From Valencia hispanica (Eukaryota > Chordata > Actinopteri > Cyprinodontiformes > Valenciidae), in contig OY747710.1 of NCBI GenBank assembly GCA_963556495.2, positions 38,859,000 through 38,922,999 of the forward strand: 64,000 bases of DNA. Direction: 5' to 3'. Every line of letters starts with the position of its first letter. The first letter of the stretch is position 1. The position numbers and the translations under genes are program-made. Under the pieces are notes generated by a model that saw only the letters and a program-made list of their open reading frames with translations, searched no databases and was not told where the DNA came from. Of the stretch, positions 55,681 to 64,000 are shown piece after piece.

Positions 55681-57479
55681 GATAAACATAAAATATGTGT
55701 TGTTGTTGATGACTGGGGTATTATGTCCTGATACTTTTATAATAAAGTCATTTGCAACAGTGTTAAGTTGTGCATCAGGTGCTGAAAGGTTTGGGAACCA
55801 CCAATCCGAAGAATTATAATATTTTTTTTAAAATAGGTGTTGTATAAATTGATCATAGATTATAACATACATCTTTGTACATTAATTCAAAAATTCATTA
55901 AAAAGATATAAAAAAGGGAGCAGTTTCCAACGGGTCCTTTTTTTGCCTTATAGACCTTTTTGGATATGGGTTTTAAGCTTGACCTGAGAGTGTTAAACTA
56001 GGTCTGGTTTAGATGGTAAACAAGGATTGCATTGAAACTTTAACTTTTTCTTTAAGAACAAAATAATGGCAAAAAAAAAACCTTTCAGAAGTACTAGACG
56101 ACTTTAGAAAATTCTGGAAACTTGACTCTAGGCATGTTCTGCTTGCCGGTACCAAGGTTTTATATTAAAAGATGTTCAGTATTTTATTTTAAGAAGTACT
56201 TATCAAACAACCAGCCCTTTAAGGACATTCATGATCGTGATGTGGCCCTAAATGGAAATGAGTTTGACACCGCCGATCCAGGCTATCTACTTTAATCTTG
56301 ACACATTTTTAGGTTCCATCTGAGCCTGAGTCCACAATTACAGTGAAGACTTCAATAAACCAACATCACAAATTGTTGCAAAAGTTTGCGAGATACACTC
56401 TATCCATCCTGGCTCCATCCCAGCATGCCGCGTGAGCACCTAATGGGGGTGCACAGTTTGTGGGTGTGGTGTTAAAGTTCTCTTAAGCCGAGTCTTGCTT
56501 GGGGCCTCTTTCTTAGATCTTTCATCCCTTCCAGACCTGTGGATGGGCCTATCCAGGAACACCATTAGGCAAATGAAGTTGTTTGTATCAAATATTGACA
56601 TGTTATCTCTTCATCGTCAGGCGGCGGGTGGGAAGAGAAAGAGAAAGATGGTAACTGTGGGTAATTGAGCCGTGTCTCCCCTGCTTATCGGTAAAGCTCC
56701 GGCACGTCACGGACCTAACGAGCTGTGGCGCGCCGATTAGTCTGAGGGGAAAGTCGAACGTGGAACGCCAGAGCCTCCGTCTTTCTTTCTGCCTTTTCAT
56801 TATTTTTTTTTTCTTTTCATATCCGCAATGGATATTATGAGCATCCCTGGAGGGCAGAGGCACAGCCTTATTAGTTCAATTCATGAGGGGGAAGAGAATT
56901 GATATGGATGAATGGCATGTTAAAGTATCCCTTTGTTACAATAACCATCAAGGCTGATGGTTGGGGCTGATGATGCAGCCCAAGGCAGCGGGACGACAAG
57001 CTGAGGCCTTGACCTGGATGGCAGAGGATGCGCACACACCGTGGGCAGGGGGCTGATTACACACTGCCTTAAACAAATGGATTTGGCCCCTTAACATTTA
57101 GATACGGGATCCTTCTCTGTGTTAGTGTGTCCATGAGAGATTGGGTACTTGTAGATGTCTTTTCATGAGGAAGCCCTTTCGTGTGTGTTAGATAATCACA
57201 TAGTGAAGAACTGATTGTGAACGCCCTTTGTGTGCATTGTCTTTTTCCAGTTAGGCAAGGTTTTTTTTTTGTGCCGGTCACTGTTTGTTGCGCACGTCTG
57301 CGAATATGAACACACTTGGTCGTTTCTCTATGTGCGCGTATTGAAAAGCGGCTTGTGCCAGGTGCCCCCACAGGGCATTAACCGTGTTGCCCCCGTGCCA
57401 CTCTGAGAATAATCCAGTAGAAGAAAAAAAAGGCAAAGATTAAAATCTCACAACACTCCGGTTTGATTTGTACCCCTCG

Positions 57480-57620
57480 CTATCAAAGAATGCTAATTAA
57501 AATCATATTTTGCATATGTCTTGTCTTTCATGCGCATATGCAAATTGCCCCCGTTGCCTTTCAGCACTCTGTAATTAGGTTTATGAAGGACAGCTGTAAT
57601 ACATAATTAACAGGAATGTT
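57480..57620. promoter_or_regulatory. Candidate POU/homeodomain site cluster
   Basis: TGCTAATTAAAATC (57491-57504), a near-octamer TTTTGCAT (57508-57515), a perfect octamer ATGCAAAT (57538-57545), TGTAATTAGG (about 57570) and ACATAATTAAC (about 57601) lie within 130 bases of non-repetitive DNA. This density is typical of conserved developmental enhancers. The function is inferred. Confidence 0.25.
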
Positions 57621-58121
57621 TGCAAGCTCTTTTTTTCTCTTCATGTCTAAACACGACGACTTAAACAGGCACGAGCGAAGTGTTTCAAGGCTCCGATTTT
57701 CCCTCCAATATCACATTGATTAATACTTTTATGTCCCCCTCCTGCCAGTGATATCTTCATTTTGCTGTATATTTATTTATCGATGACGGCATCAGTCAAA
57801 GGCATTTTCAGCAGGCCACAGAAGCCCAGCATTTTGATCTTACCAGGCTCCCTTGCTGGAATGTTCAAGATTTATCTGAGTGCTCGCTCCCAGTTTAACT
57901 CCGAGGCATCACTCTGGATGGGTGAATGGATTGAGTTAGGGAGGATGGCGAAGATCTAGAGTGATGATAATGATGCAAAACAGTGGAACATGTTTGAATA
58001 TTTATACGATGGTGTTAGTTAGAGTGGGCCGCAGGGGCCTCTATGACGGACGTGACTCTGGGGCCCATGGAGGATACTGCTTTGTGTGCGTGTGTGTCCC
58101 TCAAACATTGAAGGGGATGTT

Positions 58122-58141
58122 GGGGGGGGGGGGGGGGGGGG
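58122..58141 (+). repeat. Poly-G tract of about 20
   Basis: Longest G-run in the window. Potential G-quadruplex and assembly-error site. Confidence 0.85.
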
Positions 58142-58690
58142 TTAGGCAAGGGCTGACATACCGACATAAATGGTGAAATAATTATGCTTTTGCTTCATAA
58201 AACACGACTGAGTGAGAATGAAAGCTTCAAAAGCTGGACAGAAAATAGAACAACGGTCGACTTGGAAGAGGGGGAAACTAAAAACATCCTGGAAAGAAGG
58301 AAAGGGAGAGACCGGGTTTGTGCGGTGACAGTGCCAGCTGCGCAGCTGCTGGTTCGACTCCTTCGCCCGCTTTCATGTTTCATGTTGCTCCGTCCTCGGC
58401 TCTCAGATGTGGTCATTGTCTCTCCGTGGCACAATAATGGGAAGTGATGGGTGCTAAATGAAAAGGCCAGGGGATGAAAACACTGGTGAAGCAGCTTGGA
58501 TGTCAGAGTAGTTATTCTTGTCATCCGTTCATTATGCTTTCATAAGCTGTTTCCGAGACATGGTAAACTCAAGGCGCTCGACAAAGTCAGGACATTGTGG
58601 TCACTGTCAAGAAATGGTACTCTGGCGGGTTTTGACTATGTGCGTGCTATTGCGTGTTCTGTGGATACATGTGCATTTAAATCCTTGCTC

Positions 58691-58761
58691 GTGTGTGTGT
58701 GTGTGTGTGTGTGTGCGTGTGTGGGTGTGTGTGTGTGCGTGGGTGTGTGTGTGTGTGTGTA
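58691..58761 (+). repeat. (GT)n microsatellite, interrupted
   Basis: About 70 bases of GT with GC and GGG interruptions, giving a Cys-Val frame that is not a gene. Confidence 0.9.
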
Positions 58762-60399
58762 TTAGTGGGATTCTTGTATTCAGGGTGAGAACCACACAAC
58801 ACCACCAAAAAGGTGCCAATTAAGTCAAGAAACTTGAGCGTGGCATCTGTGAATGGGCTAAAAATCATTGAAAGCAGGTTGGTTTTGGTTCCATACTGTA
58901 ACTTAACAAGCTCATTAATATTTCTTTCTTTTTGTAATTAAAGTGTGGTTAATAGAGAGATTATGGACAGTAGATATCTTACATAGTTACTACATACTTA
59001 CAGTATATATAAAACCGTTTGAGATACATCTTCCCTAAACACTCAAGCTAATGGCTAGCCATTTTGAGGAGTTCCGAAGCTGTTTTTTTGCCTATATTAA
59101 AGCAGCTCTTTAAAAAGAGTTCATGTTGTAACACTAATTTCTAAAGGTTTTGTATTTTGTGATTATACACATAAAGCCATGTAGTTATTCAGAATGAAGG
59201 GTTAATTGGGCCACGTTGTGTTCAATGTGAAACTGGTAAGGCATAACAAAACATGTTAACCATTTCCTGTCTTAGTAACACCCACATTATACTACTGCAT
59301 ATCTGCGTTGCATTTCACTGCTATACTAAGGTATATTGCTACAAGTAGATACTTGGATAACCTAATATATCATCATGTGATCTCTGGCTGAGCGATAGAT
59401 TTCTTTGTACAAGTTAAAAAATATGGAAATAAGAGAACGCTGTATCCCACCGACAGGTACTAATGCTACAAAATTTGGGCATATGCAACTCAAATACTGC
59501 AGGAGTGATCTAATAATGATATAATTACTTAATCCCATACCACACTATGCAGACACTCTGTCTGTGCTGATGAAGATTTGCTCACCACAGCTTCCTGAAC
59601 GATTAAAGCAGCTCCAGTGTGATGGCAGCCTGACCCCATTTTTCTGTTTAGTTCAGTAAAAAAAAACAATGCTTGAAGGCACACATACAATTGTGTAGAA
59701 TATTGAACTTTTAGTCCAATTATTACTGTATATTTCTAATTATAGGTACATTATTTTGTTTTTACACCTCTCTGTTTCCTCTGGCTTCGTTCTTAACACT
59801 TCACCTAATAATCAAAATAGTTTACTTTGGGTCTTCTAACCTCATCCACACTGAAGAGTTATACTGTTAGGGTGATCTGGTTGCACTTTGGTATGGTCCA
59901 TTCACTGATTGGAAAAATATCAAATTATTTCGTGTCTGACCAGCCGGTCATGGATTAAGACCAATCAATATGGAAATTATCCAAATCTAGTCACCAGCTG
60001 ATTACTCAGGGCATCTGTAATTCTGTTTATTCAAAGTGAGGTCAATCCATGGATTATCTACTGCAAGTTGGATATTGACTGCTCAGAGCCTCTCCAAAGA
60101 TCCCCTCTTGACAATCCCAGTTTCATGACATTTAAATATTTGTTCAAGTTTATTTTCTTATGAAAAATTAAACACACTCAGCAATGAATGTGTTTTTATT
60201 CAGTTTTTGCATATTTCAAATGGATCACTTTTGTCTAAATTGCAGTATATATATTTGACCATGGCAAATGATGCACTTTCAGAGTACTCGTTTTAGTCTT
60301 TCATCACAAAACTCTGGCTTTGATCCTCCAGCAAAATTTGATTGTTTTCCGTTGTTAACTGTGGTGCTGCATCTGTGCTTTCTTTTTTTTTCTTTGTAG

Positions 60400-60474
60400 A
60401 TGGGCCTTTGTGATGAAGAAACACCTCAATACCCACCTACTGGGAAAACACGGAGTCGGGCAGCGTAAAGAAAG
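60400..60474 (+). CDS. znf407: Single internal exon of a C2H2 zinc-finger protein, possibly ZNF407
   Basis: A 75-base exon. Upstream is a polypyrimidine tract (TTTCTTTTTTTTTCTTTGTAG) and AG at 60398-60399; downstream is a GTAAAT donor at 60475. Both flanking introns are phase 2, so it is symmetric and skippable. It encodes 24 whole codons, W-A-F-V-M-K-K, then HLNTHLLGKHGVGQRKE. The spacing F-X5-L-X2-H-X4-H matches the second half of a C2H2 zinc finger, so the two cysteines must lie in the preceding exon, outside the window or unseen. The finger plus GKHGVG...KER resembles ZNF407 as I remember it. ZNF407 is a nuclear protein with many zinc fingers and a very long-intron gene. I could not check this. 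Host-gene assignment is moderate; the exon call is firmer. Confidence 0.6.
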
Positions 60475-61610
60475 GTAAATCAAACGCATGCAGCTGCATT
60501 TTGTTATAAGTCACAGTCCGCATTGAGGATCACGCTTCATTTAGGCCAACTATGTTGAAAAGAAATACGAAGAGTTTCAATATATATCTCAGCTGGATCC
60601 AGGAAATCTTTTCAGCATTACTCTTTTCTAATATGTGCTGACTATTCTAAAGAAGTGACCTCAAGATTTTGGAGGATGACTGCAGAAAACTCTCTGTGGA
60701 GCCTCTCCAAGCTTTCACATCCAAATTCCCCACTAGTTAAATTTCCAGCTAAATATAACATGAAATCCTCTCATTCCCTAATGACTTAAATGGCTGTCTG
60801 CTGTCTGTCTCCGTCTCTTGCTTAAATCATTTTTTTTCCCTTTCTGTCAAACTTTATCTCGCTCTCTCCCTCATCTTACTCTCTGCTCTCCCTCTTGAAT
60901 TAGGGATGAATGATGTTGCTTTTCCCATTTCCGTCTGTGGATGCGAGTGTGGGATTTCTGTGTATGTGGAATGCCTCTCTCGCTTGGCCCTGTCTATCAG
61001 AAACAGAGTCCTGCTGTCAGAAATTTGTGTGTGTGTGTGTTTGTGTGTGCATGCTATGAGCAGATGAAGTTGTAAAGCCCCCCCCCCCCCACCCCAAACA
61101 CTGACAAGCCCAAATTAGACGTTAAACACCTCTCAATCTGTCAAGCGAGCTGCTAAAATAGAAACAGGCCCGTTTTTTTTATTACTCCGCAACCGAAATT
61201 GATACTTTTGACAACATGCTGTATTAGACATGACAAGTGGCTTCAGATATCGCAGTGAGCGGTCCGACCAGACGCCTTTCAATCTTTCAAACTTTATCAG
61301 CTAAATTCCTACTGTCAGCTGCTGCTCTGGATTACATGGGAACCTATCCTGGATATCCTCAACTGCTACAGGTCTGTTTCATCCACAGTTTGGATGCTGT
61401 AACCTCTATCTCTCTACAGGTTGCAGAAAGATTTCCAGTGTTTCGTCTCCCAAACATATATTTACTTTGATGACTTGCTTTTGAAAGTTAAACAAGCCAC
61501 AAATACCATTTCATTGGACAGAACAGAATTTGTAAAATTTCTACTATAAAAGAAAACGGCTTTCATGAATAATTCCAGACCACCTGCTAGAACTTAGATA
61601 ATATTGCTGA
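60475..61610. other. Non-coding interval, probably intron downstream of the exon
   Basis: No further exon was found. A GT run near 61027 and a C-run at about 61079-61090. Nothing exon-like. Confidence 0.5.
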
Positions 61611-61623
61611 TTCTGTAATTTAG

Positions 61624-61934
61624 TGGCACAATCTGTAGCACTGTTGCCTTGCAGCAAGAGGGCCCGGGTTCGAATCCCGGCCTTTGCAGGCATGGGTTCT
61701 CTCTGGTTACTCCAGCTTCCTCCCACAGTCCAAAAAAATTACTGTTAGGTGAATTGGTCTCTCTAAATTGCCCTTAGGTATGAGTGTATGCGTGTATGGT
61801 TGTTTGTCCTGTATGTCTCTGCGATGGACTGGCAACCTATCCAGGGTGTACCCCGCCTCTTGCCCCGTGACTGTTGGAGATAGGCACCCGCTCCCTCGCA
61901 ACCCTGCATAGGATGGACGGGTACAGATAATGGA
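61624..61934 (+). mobile_element. tRNA-derived SINE with 13-base target duplication
   Basis: The 5' part has an A box (TGGCACAATCTGTAGCAC) and a B box (GGGTTCGAATCCC), matching a tRNA gene pattern. The body reads TTCTCTCTGGTTACTCCAGCTTCCTCCCACAGTCC, a pattern shared by a widespread fish SINE, and the tail ends GGATGGACGGGTACAGATAATGGA. TTCTGTAATTTAG (61611-61623) and TTTTGTAATTTAG (61935-61947) are the target duplication with one mismatch. Not a functional tRNA gene. Confidence 0.85.
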
Positions 61935-61947
61935 TTTTGTAATTTAG

Positions 61948-63151
61948 CAAAATAGACGTTAATTATTATGGTTGCAATTCCACAGAATGCATGTATTAGG
62001 TGCGTGACTTCCAGACCAGCATTCCTACGTCTAAATAAACGGTCTCTCACAGAACAAGACAACTTTTACACCTTAAAGGGGTCCTAGAATTCAAAACCAC
62101 ATTTACCTTGTTTAATTTAGGCAGTTTGGGGTGTCAAATGTATCATCACTCAACAAAAAGTCTGCCGTCTCGGACCTGCTTTCCTATGCAAATTCCTAAT
62201 TTTATGCCGCGGAGAAACGGGCAAGTCTGTAGACACACCCCCTTGTAATTTACTTGTCCCTGCCCACTTAATTGTCAGCAGTAACTGTTGGTTATAGAAC
62301 TATTAACCTTATCGTCATAGAGACATCAGTGTCATGTTGGAATTAAGCTTCTTGACCCACATGCAGATCACCACTAGGGAGACCAGTTGTAAAAGTTTTA
62401 AGTTTTGTATTGAAACAATGAAAAACGTGACGATGATGAAGAGCATGGCAACACAGCACAAGGAAACGGAGGAGAGCTGAACTGCAGAGGAAGAAATCCA
62501 GAGGTGAGATAGAATCCTGAATGAAGAGTAATTGCTTAGATGAGCTCAGATGAGGCTTACTTTGTGGAAGGAAGATTGAACGGCTGGGAGACAGAGCGAG
62601 GAGTCCAGGATGTCCGTGGGAGCTTCCTGCTGTCTTCTTGGAGATGGTGGAGTCCAGGAGCGAGGTTTGAGCACTGAGGGGGGGCCGGGCAGAGGACTGA
62701 GATGACGCATGGATCACGGAGGAACTTGGAGCTTGAAGGCAGTCAGACGTGGAGGAATGACCAAGGCTTACTGAGAAGATGGAGAACAGAGCATGAGCAG
62801 TTTGGGAAAAGGGAAAAGCCTTGGAAGGAGCACAGAGAGGAGTTAACAGGTTTGTCAAAAAAGAAAAGAAAAAAAAATCACATTAGGAACTCAGGAGATT
62901 GCACAGAAGACTTGCGGTTTTACCAAACGGCTTTAACACTCAGGCACCAAAGATCTGACAGCCAGCTCCTTATATCCTCAGCTTGTGATAAGCTCAATGA
63001 GCTGCACCTGTGCAGGTGCAGCAGGCAGGCTCCGCCCCCCGGCTTGATGGACAGGTCCTCAGCATGGCCCGAAACCTCTGGTGGAATTCTCCAGAATGGG
63101 GGAGAAATAAGCAGGAAGCAGACAGACAAACACCTCCGACTCCTAACAATC
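61948..63151. other. Non-coding interval with probable repeat sequence
   Basis: A 257-codon plus-strand frame (62702-63475) and a 171-codon minus-strand frame (62343-62858) overlap here. Neither shows a known domain, and both cross repeat-like sequence, so neither is called. The text (TGTGACGATG-like starts, GCACCTGTGCAGGTGCAG, TGGACAGGTCCTCAGC) resembles a dispersed fish repeat, but I could not set its ends. Confidence 0.4.
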
Positions 63152-63527
63152 TGTCAGACTCACTCCCTCACTCGGCTCACTCCTAATCTAATAATTGTCT
63201 GCACCTGTCTCCAATCAGTCACACCTGATCGTCCTTCCCTTGTGTGTATACCCTTCACTTCCTCTCACTCACCGTCGGATCATCCTGTACCTTCTCCCGC
63301 TGTATCACACCATACTGTTCTCCTTCCCACTCGTTCCCGTCAGTCCGGTGTCCTGTACCGTCTTCGTCATTATCGCTATCATCGTCACCTTAATAAGCAA
63401 CCCTGCACTTACCGGCGTCTGCGTTTGCGTCTACACACACACACACCCAACACAATCTGGCTTATTTCACCTTGATCTTTCGAAAACTGGATGGAGGACC
63501 CAAATAAATGTCCTTTGATTCTGTAAA
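63152..63527 (+). mobile_element. LTR-like segment, low confidence
   Basis: It begins TGTCAGACTCACTCC and contains CACCTGTCTCCAATCAGTCACACCTGATCG and AATAAGCAACCCTGCACTTACCGGCG, in the style of fish Gypsy LTRs as I remember them, with an (AC)n run after. No second LTR, primer site or coding region is seen, so a solo LTR or another repeat is possible. The right limit is set by the pogo-like copy. Confidence 0.3.
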
Positions 63528-63895
63528 CAGGGGACCACCCCCATTATTCACGGCGTATAGGGACCACAGGCACATGTGGATAGCTAAAATCTGTGAATAC
63601 TTGAGACCCCCTCTAAAAACGCTTCTTTATTACTGCCTTTTTTAATAGTTCAAACACCAACCATACCTTAATATGCATTGATACTCACAGTGGAAACTAT
63701 CCTCCTCATTTCTGCTTTTGGACTGGCTGCTTTTCAAATGCCTGCCGATAGCTCGTCTAGTAGCATTGCACCTAGGTATTTCAGCTTTCCAAGCTCTATT
63801 ATCTGTATTGTCTAATATTTTAGATATGCTCTACGAAAGGTTCGCGAGTAAGAGGATTTGTGAATACTGAAATGCGACTTTTCGGGGGTTCACTG
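63528..63895 (+). mobile_element. Pogo/Tigger-like element, copy C
   Basis: Begins near CAGGGGACCACCCCCATTATTCACG and ends GGGGGTTCACTG-TA. Internal TAGCTAAAATCTGTGAATACTTGAGACCC, TTAATATGCATTGATAC and TATTTTAGATATGCTCTACGAAAGG match copies A and B in pattern. The left terminus is slightly eroded, and the left TA is two bases away. No transposase. Confidence 0.7.
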
Positions 63896-64000
63896 TACTG
63901 GCATATTTAGCTGCTTCGTCGAAACCATTGCTACAAATGGGGAAGGAGGTTTTATACTGGATTTAATTTGATATTAATATGGTTTTGTGCAGGTTTCCTA
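63896..64000. other. Window end, no feature
   Basis: About 100 bases with no feature seen. Confidence 0.5.

Larger units (their letters stand above)
55689..60399. other. Non-coding interval, probably intron upstream of the zinc-finger exon
   Basis: No gene is supported. It holds a T/A-rich interval to about 56400, then complex sequence with homeodomain and POU motifs at 57480-57620, a 20-base G-run at 58122-58141 and a (GT)n run at 58691-58761. It ends in a polypyrimidine tract and AG at the acceptor of the exon at 60400. Confidence 0.5.

Overview
This window looks like non-coding DNA from a teleost fish, probably a percomorph. No gene is present as a long open reading frame apart from one transposon gene. 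The evidence for a fish is the repeat content: several Tc1/mariner families at different ages, hAT elements with Tol2-like ends, piggyBac-like, PIF/Harbinger-like and pogo-like miniature elements, two tRNA-derived SINEs, a LINE tail, and dense (GT)n and other microsatellites. AT-rich, homeodomain- and POU-site-rich islands lie between the repeats, as is common in long introns and gene deserts around vertebrate developmental genes.

Host coding sequence: the only convincing host exon is a 75-base, phase-2/phase-2 exon at 60400-60474 (+). It encodes the last part of a C2H2 zinc finger (WAFVMKKHLNTHLLGKH...). It resembles my recollection of ZNF407, a large zinc-finger gene with very long introns. 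If so, nearly all of the window is intron of that gene. I could not test this by search.

Layout: 1-9960 is mostly unique or AT-rich sequence with two Tc1 fragments and one hAT miniature element. 9962-10381 is a LINE 3' end next to a short interstitial telomeric repeat. 10400-16560 is mostly plain sequence with a second hAT copy. 16561-18191 is a structurally complete Tc1 transposon with an open 340-residue transposase and 214-base inverted repeats differing at one base. 18537-19280 is a pogo-like miniature element with a hAT copy nested inside it. 19281-21000 holds a dead Tc1 piece. 22335-25359 is a cluster of three non-autonomous elements of three superfamilies (Harbinger-like, piggyBac-like, Tol2-like hAT), each with its proper target duplication. 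26367-26810 is a decayed hAT transposase with BED-finger remnants. 28326-28538 is a roughly 190-base (GT)n tract. 29537-34440 holds a hAT-like element, a pogo-type element with a DNA-binding-domain remnant, and a decayed Sleeping-Beauty-type Tc1. 40378-45335 holds three more dead Tc1 copies and half of a pogo-like element. 51352-53918 is a Tc1 copy split by an LTR-like insertion. 55478-55680 and 61624-61934 are SINEs with target duplications. The right end holds an LTR-like segment and a third pogo-like copy.

No operon, CRISPR array, rRNA, canonical tRNA gene or novel multi-gene system is visible. The strongest candidates for something worth following are the apparently young Tc1 transposon, the short pogo-type DNA-binding remnant, and the possible single exon. 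Family names other than those read from motifs, ends and target duplications rest on remembered consensus sequences.
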